Of a DNA stretch of 64,000 nt, positions 42,888 through 51,303 are shown in pieces (the first letter of the stretch is position 1; the number at the start of each line of letters is the position of its first letter). This DNA comes from Pseudoramibacter fermentans (GTDB taxonomy: Bacteria; Bacillota; Clostridia; Eubacteriales; Eubacteriaceae). Where the stretch lies: NCBI GenBank assembly GCA_009493725.1, contig VOGB01000004.1, positions 124,001-188,000 of the forward strand, read 5' to 3'. The notes beneath the pieces were generated by a model. That model ran no database searches and had not been told where the DNA came from. It saw nothing but the letters and a program-made list of their open reading frames with translations. The position numbers and the translations under genes were made by a program.

Positions 42888-43754
42888 ATGGCAAAACAAA
42901 AAGAACGATTAGATAAAAAATTAGTGGAACTGGGATTTTTCGACAGCCGGGAAAAGGCGAAGAAATCCATCATGGCGGGCCTTGTTGAAATTGATGGGAT
43001 CGTGCACACGAAGGCCGGGGACCAGGTGCCGGCGGTGCTCTCGAAGGAACAGGTAACCCTCAAGGGTGAGGGACTGCCCTACGTGAGCCGAGGCGGCTTC
43101 AAGCTTGAAAAGGGGCTAAAAGTCTTCGATTTCCCGGTGCAGGACCGCTGGTTTCTCGACATCGGCGCGTCGACCGGCGGTTTCACCGATGTGCTGCTTC
43201 AGAACGGTGCCGGCCACGTGACGTCCATTGACGTCGGCTACGGTCAGTTTGACTGGAAGCTGAGAAACGACGAACGGGTCACGTGCATGGAGCGGACGAA
43301 TTTTAGAAAGACTACGCCGGAAGACATCGGCGGTCTCGCGGACGGATCGGTTATGGACGTAAGCTTCATTTCGATTTTGAAGCTGATGCCGGCGATCAGC
43401 CGCTGTGTCAAGAATGGCGCCTTGGGCATATGGCTCATCAAGCCTCAGTTTGAAGCGGGCAAGGAAAATGTCGGGAAAAACGGCGTCGTTCGGGATCCTG
43501 AAATCCACAAAAAGGTTTTGATCGAGACCACCTCCGGCATCGAAGCGAACGGCTTTTCGGTTCTGGGGTTGTCCTTCTCGCCGATTCGGGGACCGAAGGG
43601 CAATATCGAATTTTTATGCTTTTCGAGAAAGGAAGGCGAAGGGGTGCCGGTCGATCATCAAGAAACCATTTCAGGCATAGACAGCATTGCGGCGCTGGTT
43701 GAAAGCGCCCATGAACACTTTAGACATCATGGACAGGGAAGCGAAACATCATGA
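42888..43754 (+). CDS. tlyA: TlyA-family rRNA 2'-O-methyltransferase (hemolysin A-like)
   Basis: 288 residues. An N-terminal S4 domain (RLDKKLVELGFFDSREKAKK) precedes an FtsJ-type SAM methyltransferase (LDIGASTGGFTDVLLQNGA; DVSFISILKLMPA; IKPQFEAGKENVGKNGVV). Mycobacterial TlyA methylates 16S C1409 and 23S C1920, which makes ribosomes sensitive to capreomycin; the hemolysin name is historical. No ribosome site is seen, and the start is 2 nt after oapA, so coupling is likely. It overlaps nadK by 4 nt. Confidence 0.92.
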   Translation: MAKQKERLDKKLVELGFFDSREKAKKSIMAGLVEIDGIVHTKAGDQVPAVLSKEQVTLKGEGLPYVSRGGFKLEKGLKVFDFPVQDRWFLDIGASTGGFTDVLLQNGAGHVTSIDVGYGQFDWKLRNDERVTCMERTNFRKTTPEDIGGLADGSVMDVSFISILKLMPAISRCVKNGALGIWLIKPQFEAGKENVGKNGVVRDPEIHKKVLIETTSGIEANGFSVLGLSFSPIRGPKGNIEFLCFSRKEGEGVPVDHQETISGIDSIAALVESAHEHFRHHGQGSETS

Positions 43755-44635
43755 CACAAAATCAAAACACACCAAAACCCATGCGGACAATCGGCATCTA
43801 CATTAATACGGACAAGCAGAACGCCTACGAAACGGCCTTTCGCTGTGTGAAATACCTTCTCAAGCAGGGAATTACACCGATGATGCTCCACAATCAGTAC
43901 GCAGAAATCGGTGGTATTGCCGGCGTCAAGGCCTGCTTTAAGGATCAGTTTTTCAGCGCGCCGGACTGTATTGTCGTGCTGGGCGGCGACGGCACGCTCC
44001 TCGGCATTGCCAGGCAGGCCAGCGCCTACGAAACGCCGATCTGCGGCATCAATTTGGGAAAGCTCGGTTTTCTGACCAACGGCGACGCAGGTTCTTACGA
44101 GGAAATTCTGCAGCTGCTCATCGATGGCGATTACACCCTCGATAAGCGCTCGATGATCGTCAGCACGGTGAAGAAGCTGAACGGCGAGTACGAATCTCAG
44201 GTGGCCCTCAACGATTTGGTCGTCAAGGCCATTGGCATCCGCATGATCAAGCTGACCGTCAAGGTTGACGGTGCGCTTTTGGATGAATACAGCGGCGACG
44301 GCGTCATTCTCGCGACGCCGACGGGGTCGACGGCATACTCACTAGCGGCCGGAGGACCGGTGGTAGACCCGCGGGCCGACGTGCTGCTGCTCAATCCGAT
44401 CTGTCCGCACCGGCTGCACGACAAGTCGTATATTTTGCCGGGATCAGCCGCGGTCGACATCAGTCTGCCGGGCAGCGTCGGCGAGGTGATCGTTTCGGCG
44501 GATGGCCAGGTGCAGATGTCGTTAAGCTTCGGCGAACACCTGCACATCGAAAAGGCACCGTACATGACCAATCTCGTTTTATTCCAAAACCGTAATTTTT
44601 ACGAACAGCTGCGGAAAAAATTCGCAGATCATTAA
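43751..44635 (+). CDS. nadK: NAD kinase
   Basis: 294 residues. It phosphorylates NAD to NADP. The GGDGTLLGIARQA motif lies at about 78-90, NLGKLGFLTNGD follows, and the C-terminal signature is LATPTGSTAYSLAAGGPVV. The start overlaps tlyA (ATGA). Order tlyA-nadK-argR-recN is conserved in many Firmicutes. Confidence 0.95.
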   Translation: MTQNQNTPKPMRTIGIYINTDKQNAYETAFRCVKYLLKQGITPMMLHNQYAEIGGIAGVKACFKDQFFSAPDCIVVLGGDGTLLGIARQASAYETPICGINLGKLGFLTNGDAGSYEEILQLLIDGDYTLDKRSMIVSTVKKLNGEYESQVALNDLVVKAIGIRMIKLTVKVDGALLDEYSGDGVILATPTGSTAYSLAAGGPVVDPRADVLLLNPICPHRLHDKSYILPGSAAVDISLPGSVGEVIVSADGQVQMSLSFGEHLHIEKAPYMTNLVLFQNRNFYEQLRKKFADH

Positions 44636-44673
44636 TAGATTAAATAAAAAAGGTAAAAGAAAGGAAGGCATTC

Positions 44674-45132
44674 ATGAAAGGGACGCGGCAATCCGAAATT
44701 CTGCACATCATCGAAACACATAAAATAGAAACGCAGGAAGAGCTGGCCCGTTATTTGGAGCAGGAGGGTTATCGTGTGACCCAGGCGACGGTCTCCAGGG
44801 ATATCAAGGAGCTGGGGCTGATTAAGGTCGCGGACAAAAATGGCGGACAGCGCTATTCTGTGATGCAGGATATGAAGGGCATCTACGACGAGCGGGTCAA
44901 GAACGTATTTAGACAGTCCGTGATGCGCGTGGATACCGCGGGGTTTATCATTGTGCTGCACACGCTGCCGGGCATGGCCCAAGCGGCGGCCATGGCCGTC
45001 GATAACCTGAACTGGCCGGAAATTGTTGGCACCATTGCAGGTGACGACACGATTTTTGTCGCCCTTCGAAATGAGAAGGACAAGGAAAGCATCGCCGAAC
45101 AATTCCGCAAGCTGATGAAGGGCTTGCTGTAA
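44674..45132 (+). CDS. argR: Arginine repressor ArgR/AhrC
   Basis: 152 residues. The winged-helix domain (RQSEILHIIETHKIETQEEL; YRVTQATVSRDIKELGL) is followed by the oligomerisation and arginine-binding domain (LHTLPGMAQAAAMAVDNL; GTIAGDDTIFVALRNEKD). It represses arginine synthesis and activates catabolism as an Arg-bound hexamer. Its position between nadK and recN is the conserved Firmicutes one, with no arg genes nearby. Confidence 0.94.
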   Translation: MKGTRQSEILHIIETHKIETQEELARYLEQEGYRVTQATVSRDIKELGLIKVADKNGGQRYSVMQDMKGIYDERVKNVFRQSVMRVDTAGFIIVLHTLPGMAQAAAMAVDNLNWPEIVGTIAGDDTIFVALRNEKDKESIAEQFRKLMKGLL

Positions 45133-45159
45133 TGTGACAGGGAAAAGGGAGAAAACAAT

Positions 45160-46902
45160 ATGCTGAAGCGGATTTCAATTGCCAATTACGCGCTGATTGA
45201 CAAGCTCGAGGTGGATTTTGACGACCGCCTTAACGTCATCACCGGTGAAACCGGCGCCGGTAAATCCATCGTGATTGACGCGCTGACGCTGATCCTCGGG
45301 CAGCGCGGCAATCGTAAAAACATTCGCGCCGGTGCGGGCAAGCTTTCAGTTCAGGGGGTCTTCGAGATTGACCCGGAGGGGCCGGTGGCGAAAAAGCTTT
45401 CAGACATGGCGATTCCGGTCGAGGACAGGACACTGATCCTCAATCGATCGTTAACGCAGAACGGCCGCAATACCTGCCGCATCAACGGTTTTGCGGTGAC
45501 GGTCGCACAATTGAAGGCGATCGGGCAGGACCTTGTCGATATTCATTCTCAGCACGAAAACAACTCGCTGTTTCAGGCCGCCGCGCAGAGACGGCTGCTT
45601 GACGCCTGGGGCGGCGGCGAGGTGGCGGAGCTGCTGAGTCAGACCCGTCAGCAGGCCGAGCGGCTCAAGGAGCTGAGCCGACAGATTAAGGCCCAGGCGC
45701 AGGATGACAGAGAGCTGGCCAGACAGAAACAGGTGCTGGCCTTTGAAATTAAGGATATCGAAGAGGCCCACCTCCGCGCCGGCGAAGACGAGAAGTTGGA
45801 AAAGGAACAGCGGATTCTCGAAAACAGCGAGATGCTCTTTTCTCAGGTTGAAACCGGCAGGCAGCTGCTCAACGGCAGAGACGACGATACGGACGGTATG
45901 CTTTCGCAGCTCAGCGAGGTGCAGCGGATTGTCGGGCGTTTGAGCCAGTTTGACGACGCGTTTAAGCCCTACCAGGCCGCGCTGGAGACAGCATCCGCGG
46001 AGCTTTCGGAGCTTGCGATCGAGCTGGCCAGCTATCAGGAGGATTTGAATTTCGAGCCGGGCCGCCTCGACGAGGTGGAAAAGCGGCTGTCGCTGATCGA
46101 CAGCTTAAAGCGCAAGTACGGCGACACGGTTGAAGAGATCATTGCTTACGGGGCGCATTTAAACGAACAGTACGACAATCTCGCTCATCATGACGACAGA
46201 CTCAACGCGATGAAAAAGGAATACGCCGAGCTTTGGAAGGCGTACCGTCAAACCGCCAGAGCCCTCCACGAAAAACGGATCCAGGCGGCGAAGTCTTTAG
46301 AGGCCGCAATTGAAGGGCAGTTGGCCGATCTGGCCATGCTCCGAGCGCGTTTTGTCATCTCGGTGGAGGAGGATGAACAGATCATCGCCCCTTGGGGCAA
46401 CGATCAGGTGAACTTTAAAATTTCGGTCAACCCAGGCACGCCGATCCGTCTGTTAAAGGAAGTAGCCAGCGGCGGTGAAATCTCGCGGATCATGCTGGCC
46501 ATTAAATGCATTTTCGGCCGTTACGACCGCGTCGAGACGATGATCTTTGATGAAATCGATACGGGGATCAGCGGGCGGACGGCGCAGGTCGTCGCTGAAA
46601 AAATTCTGCAGCTCTCCCGTGAGCGTCAGGTCATCACGATTACCCATCTGCCGCAGATCACGGCGATGGCAGATGCCCATTTCCGCGTCGTCAAACAGGG
46701 CGACGACAGCACTACCCAGGTCAGCTTTGATCGACTTGATGATACGGAAAGCCGAAACGAGCTTGCGCGGATGCTTTCCGGCGCGAAGGTGACGGACTTG
46801 TCGGAAACCCACGCGAAGGAAATGCTCGCGATGGCGGCACAGCAGAAAGCCGCGTATTTCAAAGACGCCAATCAAGATAAAAAGAAAGAAGTGAATCCAT
46901 GA
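45160..46902 (+). CDS. recN: DNA repair protein RecN
   Basis: 580 residues, SMC-like. Walker A is VITGETGAGKSIVIDAL (near residue 30), the two-helix coiled coil fills about 160-370, then ABC signature EVASGGEISRIMLAIKCIF and Walker B TMIFDEIDTGISG. RecN gathers broken DNA ends for recombinational repair. The stop overlaps lgt by 4 nt. GGGAG precedes the ATG. Confidence 0.96.
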   Translation: MLKRISIANYALIDKLEVDFDDRLNVITGETGAGKSIVIDALTLILGQRGNRKNIRAGAGKLSVQGVFEIDPEGPVAKKLSDMAIPVEDRTLILNRSLTQNGRNTCRINGFAVTVAQLKAIGQDLVDIHSQHENNSLFQAAAQRRLLDAWGGGEVAELLSQTRQQAERLKELSRQIKAQAQDDRELARQKQVLAFEIKDIEEAHLRAGEDEKLEKEQRILENSEMLFSQVETGRQLLNGRDDDTDGMLSQLSEVQRIVGRLSQFDDAFKPYQAALETASAELSELAIELASYQEDLNFEPGRLDEVEKRLSLIDSLKRKYGDTVEEIIAYGAHLNEQYDNLAHHDDRLNAMKKEYAELWKAYRQTARALHEKRIQAAKSLEAAIEGQLADLAMLRARFVISVEEDEQIIAPWGNDQVNFKISVNPGTPIRLLKEVASGGEISRIMLAIKCIFGRYDRVETMIFDEIDTGISGRTAQVVAEKILQLSRERQVITITHLPQITAMADAHFRVVKQGDDSTTQVSFDRLDDTESRNELARMLSGAKVTDLSETHAKEMLAMAAQQKAAYFKDANQDKKKEVNP

Positions 46903-47666
46903 GCGCACCGAATCCCATAGCATTTCAAATCGGCTCCCTGACCGTCAGGTGGTACGGCATTTTGATCGCCTCAGCATTGGTGATCGGATTGCTGATCGCC
47001 GCAAAACGCTCAGATAAAGCGGGTATCAAACGGGACGACATCTACGACTTTTTTATTATCATGGTGCCGTCGATCATCGTCGGAGCTAGGCTCTGGTACG
47101 TGATTTTTCAGTGGTCCTACTATAGCCGATACCCTGGAGATATCGTCAAAATTTGGAACGGCGGCCTCGCGATTCACGGCGGCATCATCGCAGGGTTGAT
47201 CGCCGGCGCGCTTTTCTGCAGGGCGCGGAAGCTCTCGTTTTTGAAGCTGGCCGATGTGTTCATTCCGGCTCTGCCTCTTGGACAGGCGATTGGCCGATGG
47301 GGCAATTTCTTTAATCAGGAAGCCTATGGCAGACAGACCAATCTGCCCTGGGCCATCACCGTTCACGACCCCAGCCTCGGGTGGATTCGCGTGCACCCCA
47401 CCTTTCTTTACGAATCAATTTGGGATTTGTGCGTGTTTTTGATTCTCATTTTTGTGATTGAGCGGAAATTCAAAAAGTCGGACGGTGAGCTGCTGTTTAG
47501 TTATTTCATTCTGTATTCGATCGGCCGGTTTTTTATCGAAGGTCTTCGCACAGACAGCTTGATGTTTTTTGGACTTCGCACTGCTCAGCTCGTCAGTCTG
47601 ACGCTGATTGCGGTCGGGGTCATTGGGCTCGTGTGGCTGAAGAGGAGAAAAAGAAATCAATCGTAG
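46899..47666 (+). CDS. lgt: Prolipoprotein diacylglyceryl transferase
   Basis: 255 residues with about seven membrane segments. It transfers diacylglycerol from phosphatidylglycerol to the lipobox Cys of prolipoproteins. The Lgt signature is present: GGLAIHGGIIAGLIAG, ALPLGQAIGRWGNFFNQEAY (with the catalytic Arg/Asn region), and the C-terminal YSIGRFFIEGLRTDSL. The start overlaps recN. It is the last gene before a terminator. Confidence 0.95.
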   Translation: MSAPNPIAFQIGSLTVRWYGILIASALVIGLLIAAKRSDKAGIKRDDIYDFFIIMVPSIIVGARLWYVIFQWSYYSRYPGDIVKIWNGGLAIHGGIIAGLIAGALFCRARKLSFLKLADVFIPALPLGQAIGRWGNFFNQEAYGRQTNLPWAITVHDPSLGWIRVHPTFLYESIWDLCVFLILIFVIERKFKKSDGELLFSYFILYSIGRFFIEGLRTDSLMFFGLRTAQLVSLTLIAVGVIGLVWLKRRKRNQS

Positions 47667-47692
47667 TTTTTTAAAAAAATAAACACAAATAT

Positions 47693-47734
47693 AAAGATCG
47701 GGATTGCAGCGCTTTTGTAGTTCTGATCTTTTTT
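47693..47734 (+). terminator. Terminator of the oapA-lgt operon
   Basis: AAAGATC (47693-47699) and GATCTTT (47725-47731) enclose a G-U rich inner helix, followed by T residues. Confidence 0.7.
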
Positions 47735-47805
47735 AATGCAAAAAAATTAGCAGATTGAGTTTTTATAAAAGGTGCTCATCAATAAATGACTTTATGTGCC
47801 TTACG

Positions 47806-47814
47806 TGTTAAAAT
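47806..47814 (+). promoter_or_regulatory. Possible extended -10 promoter of the kinase/FHA cluster
   Basis: TGT then TAAAAT (47809-47814), 48 nt before the first gene; the -35 region is poor. The 195-nt gap holds only this and the lgt terminator. Confidence 0.5.
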
Positions 47815-47861
47815 TAAGCATATATACAGAAAAATGACGGATTAATTTAAAAAGGAAAACG

Positions 47862-49352
47862 ATGGAATTCGAGAATCCGACGGCGAGTTTGTTGATTTTG
47901 CAAGACAATGCGCAAAAAATTGAAATCCTCACATTAAAACAGGAAAAAAATGTGATCGGGAGAGTTTCATTTGACGCGGAAAAAACAAATCAGGTCGATA
48001 TTGCGCTGACTTCTAAATTTGTTTCGCATCGGCACGGCCAGATGATTTACCAAAACAATCGTTGGTTTTATCAAGACCTGAACAGCAGGAACGGCATTTT
48101 CATCGATGGCCGGCGCATCGCTCACGATCAGAAGCTTTACCAATTGAAGGACGGTACGATTCTTTATATTGGCGGGGACGAGCAGTTTATGAAAATGTAC
48201 CGCGGAGAAGGCGTGCTGATGATTTTCCTGCTGGGGGATTACAGTAAACAACAATGGGAAAAAGTTGCGCTCAACGACATGCTTGACCACGGCGATGTGA
48301 CAATGGGCAGAGCCCCTTCCTGTGATATCAGATTGGACAGCTTTTCTGTCGCCCAGATTCAAGGCACCTTTACCCGCCGAAACGGTCAGATCATTTATCG
48401 CAATACTGCTCAAAAAAATCTGGCGTTCATCGACAATCATCCGATCCGCAGTGATATTTATCTCAAAGACAATAACGTCCTCATCTTTGGCAATATCAAA
48501 ATGATCTATATTTCGGGACTGCTGATCTATTTAGCGCCAAATTCGGGAGAACGGCTGACCATTCACGAGCTGTGCAGAACCGTCCAAGTGCGGGATCACG
48601 GGCTCCAAAAAAAGAACAAAGTCATTCTAGATCACATCAATGTCGAATTTACATCCTCGGAGCTGGTCGCGATTTTGGGCACATCAGGCGCCGGTAAATC
48701 AACATTTGTGAATTGCGTGATCGGTTACGAGAAATTGACGAGCGGTTCGGTTGAAATCAATGGGCAGGACTTTAACAGCTCCGCTGAAAAAAATTTAATC
48801 GGCTACGTGCCGCAAATGGATTTAATCCGGCCCAATTTAACCGTGATGAAAACACTTGAATACGTAGCGAAGCTTCGATTGAATTCCGATGTGACGCAGC
48901 AGGAACGGAGAAGAAAAATAGAAGAGTGCCTTAAAATGCTGGATATTGGTCCGGCCAAATGGCAAAGTCGTATTCGGGAACTCTCCGGGGGCGAGCGCAA
49001 ACGGGTCAGCATCGCCAGCGAATTAATTCCAGATCCAAAGCTCCTTTTTTTGGACGAGCCAACGTCGGGGTTAGACCCCAGAACGGAAAAGCTGCTTGTG
49101 TTAGCGCTGCAAAAATTAGCACATCAGCACAATAAAACATTGATCGTCATCACCCATACGTTAAAAAATATTGAGCAGTTTGACAAGCTGCTGTTCATCG
49201 GACCTGGCGGCAGGGCGTGTTTCTACGGGACCCCTGAAAATGCGTTGAAATTTTTTGATGTCGAGGATTTGGTTGACGCCTACGGCAAGGTTGAAAGGAA
49301 CGTTAAAACTTACGCCGATCGGTATCGCCGCCAATATTTCAGGGAGAAGTGA
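47862..49352 (+). CDS. ABC transporter ATPase with two N-terminal FHA domains
   Basis: 496 residues. FHA-1 covers about 10-100 (VIGRVSFDAEKTNQVDIAL, SHRHGQMIY, DLNSRNGIFIDGRRI) and keeps the Arg, Ser-x-x-His and Asn of phospho-Thr binding. FHA-2 (about 140-220, MGRAPSCDIRLDS) is degenerate at the Asn motif. The ABC domain has Walker A GTSGAGKST at 273-281, signature LSGGERKRVS near 373 and Walker B LLFLDEPTSGLD near 395, of the ABCG-like exporter type. The architecture FHA-FHA-NBD matches mycobacterial Rv1747, which is controlled by the neighbouring kinase PknF. The membrane part is encoded by the next gene. RBS AAAAGGAAAA. Confidence 0.88.
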   Translation: MEFENPTASLLILQDNAQKIEILTLKQEKNVIGRVSFDAEKTNQVDIALTSKFVSHRHGQMIYQNNRWFYQDLNSRNGIFIDGRRIAHDQKLYQLKDGTILYIGGDEQFMKMYRGEGVLMIFLLGDYSKQQWEKVALNDMLDHGDVTMGRAPSCDIRLDSFSVAQIQGTFTRRNGQIIYRNTAQKNLAFIDNHPIRSDIYLKDNNVLIFGNIKMIYISGLLIYLAPNSGERLTIHELCRTVQVRDHGLQKKNKVILDHINVEFTSSELVAILGTSGAGKSTFVNCVIGYEKLTSGSVEINGQDFNSSAEKNLIGYVPQMDLIRPNLTVMKTLEYVAKLRLNSDVTQQERRRKIEECLKMLDIGPAKWQSRIRELSGGERKRVSIASELIPDPKLLFLDEPTSGLDPRTEKLLVLALQKLAHQHNKTLIVITHTLKNIEQFDKLLFIGPGGRACFYGTPENALKFFDVEDLVDAYGKVERNVKTYADRYRRQYFREK

Positions 49353-49354
49353 TC

Positions 49355-50212
49355 ATGTACAAAAATAGAAGAAAGCCAGGGTTTATTGAGCAGCTGGGCA
49401 CGCTGTTTTGTCGAGACGTTGAATTGTTTGTGGTCGAAAAATCCAAAATATTCATCACGTTGTTCTTTCCAATCGTGATCGCAGTATTGATTGTTTACGT
49501 CACGCACAGTATCTTTTTCGATACGTACGAAGGGACCAAATCTTCGCTGTTCACCATTGTCAGCGCCAGTATTTACATCGGCATGTTCAATGCGCTGACG
49601 GCGATTTGCCAGGAACGGCGCATTGTGAAGCACGAGTATCTAACTGGGATGAATCTTTGGTCGTACGTCTTTGCGCAGGTGCTGTGGCAGGGCGTTGTGT
49701 GTATTGTGCAGACTGTTGTTTTTATGACCTATTATTGGCATCATATCGATTTCCCAACCAAGGGGATTTATTTCATCAGCACACTGCCTGAATATTTTAT
49801 CAGTCTTTTTCTCGTGATGTACGCGGCGGATGTGACCGGGATTTTTATTTCGTGTCTAGTCAAGAAAAATGAAACGGCGAATCTGCTGGCACCGCTGGTC
49901 GTGATTTGTCAACTGATTTTTAGCGGCGTCCTCTTTGAGCTAAAGGGATTTTCCAAGAAAATGGCCAATGTCATGATCAGCAAATGGGGCATGGAAGCGA
50001 TGGGGAGTATTGCCCGATTAAATGGCTTGACCCTGAAAATTCAAAAGAAGTATAAAAATACAGGGATGAGTTTTCCACACAAGGCAGAAAATGCTTATAC
50101 GGCAAAGGCGGCACATCTGTTTTTTGATTGGAGAATACTTTTAATTTATATTTTGATTCTGGCAGTGGCCAGTGTCTTAGTATTGTTTCGAGTGAAAAAA
50201 GATCAACGGTAG
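49355..50212 (+). CDS. ABC-2 type membrane permease, partner of the FHA ATPase
   Basis: 285 residues with six predicted membrane segments (for example ITLFFPIVIAVLIVYVTHSI and LLAPLVVICQLIFSGVLFEL) and the ABCG-like ABC-2 layout. I start at the ATG at 49355, 8 nt after AGGGAG; a GTG 6 nt earlier overlaps the upstream stop. Together with the upstream ATPase it would form a (half-transporter) dimer. In Rv1747 both parts are in one chain, here they are split. The cargo is unknown; cell-envelope lipids or glycoconjugates are guesses from the family. Confidence 0.82.
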   Translation: MYKNRRKPGFIEQLGTLFCRDVELFVVEKSKIFITLFFPIVIAVLIVYVTHSIFFDTYEGTKSSLFTIVSASIYIGMFNALTAICQERRIVKHEYLTGMNLWSYVFAQVLWQGVVCIVQTVVFMTYYWHHIDFPTKGIYFISTLPEYFISLFLVMYAADVTGIFISCLVKKNETANLLAPLVVICQLIFSGVLFELKGFSKKMANVMISKWGMEAMGSIARLNGLTLKIQKKYKNTGMSFPHKAENAYTAKAAHLFFDWRILLIYILILAVASVLVLFRVKKDQR

Positions 50213-50246
50213 ATAAAGAGAGTTTTAAAGGATAAAGGAGTTTGTG

Positions 50247-51299
50247 ATGAGTAAAAAAATGATGGTACCGGCTGTCTTAAAATCAGAAGATCAGGAAATC
50301 AATATTGATGAGTCGCCGTTTAATATCGGCAGCTTTAAAGATTTCTGTCAAATGACAATAGACGGAGACGATATTGCGCCTATTCACTGCTGCATTGTCT
50401 TCAATCAGGGAGAATGGCAGATTATCGATCAGAAAGGCCTTGGCGGTGTGACCGTCAATGGAGAACGCATGGAACCCGGCAGTACACAGACCCTTCAAAA
50501 CGGGGATCAGATTGAAATTGGATCTAAGGGATTCGTATTTTCTGCGATGTCTACTTTATTTTCACAGGATGAAATAAAAGAACTGGAAGATGACTATCAC
50601 ACGATGATCGTGTCGGCAGATCCTGAAAAAGCTAAGGATATCGTTGCGCGGCTTTGGCAGAAAATTGAAATGGTCAACCGCATCTCGGACGGCGCCAGTC
50701 AAGAAGAACCCAATAGCGGATCGGACGATATTGCGCCAGCTCAAACAAACGAAGCGGCGCAGAGCCGACGTACCGGAGAATTTGAAGGTTTTGAGGCTGA
50801 AGAATCAGATTTTAACGCATCTGAAGACGAAGCGGTGGCAGCGGATGGTGAATTTGAAAATCGCGGAAATCCAATTGAAAATGCTGAAAATGAAGTCAAG
50901 CAGGGAAGTATTTTAGCCAGTAGAAGAGTCAGAGCAGTCGATCCAGATGAGTACAACATTGAAAATGAAGAACAAAACGGATTCGACACTTTACCGATTT
51001 GTATCTTTAATTCGAATGATCCGGCTGTTCCGTCTTTCGAAATTCAGAAAACACCTTTTTCTATTGGACGCAGCAGCTCGTGTGACCAAACTTTAAAATA
51101 TAGAGGCATGAGCCGCAAACATGCCACCGTGTTAAGAGATGACAGCAATCAATATTTATTGATCAGAGATGAAGGGTCCACAAACGGGACATTTGTCAAT
51201 GACCGAAAATTGGAGGCTCATACAGAAATGCGCATCCAAACGGGAGACCGCGTCAGATTTTACAAGACGGCTTTCACCGTACAGCTTACCCAGGATTGA
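50247..51299 (+). CDS. Cytoplasmic protein with two FHA domains
   Basis: 350 residues, no membrane segment. The N-terminal FHA-like domain (about 12-100, FNIGSFKDFCQMTIDGDD) is atypical in the phosphate-binding loops. The C-terminal one (about 255-345) is canonical: FSIGRSSSCDQTLKYRGMSR, KHA, and EGSTNGTFVNDRKL. Between them lies a ~130-residue acidic, Ser/Glu-rich, probably disordered linker. Likely an adaptor recognising phospho-Thr made by the kinase downstream. AAAGGAG precedes the ATG. Confidence 0.85.
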   Translation: MSKKMMVPAVLKSEDQEINIDESPFNIGSFKDFCQMTIDGDDIAPIHCCIVFNQGEWQIIDQKGLGGVTVNGERMEPGSTQTLQNGDQIEIGSKGFVFSAMSTLFSQDEIKELEDDYHTMIVSADPEKAKDIVARLWQKIEMVNRISDGASQEEPNSGSDDIAPAQTNEAAQSRRTGEFEGFEAEESDFNASEDEAVAADGEFENRGNPIENAENEVKQGSILASRRVRAVDPDEYNIENEEQNGFDTLPICIFNSNDPAVPSFEIQKTPFSIGRSSSCDQTLKYRGMSRKHATVLRDDSNQYLLIRDEGSTNGTFVNDRKLEAHTEMRIQTGDRVRFYKTAFTVQLTQD

Positions 51300-51303
51300 T
51301 GCG

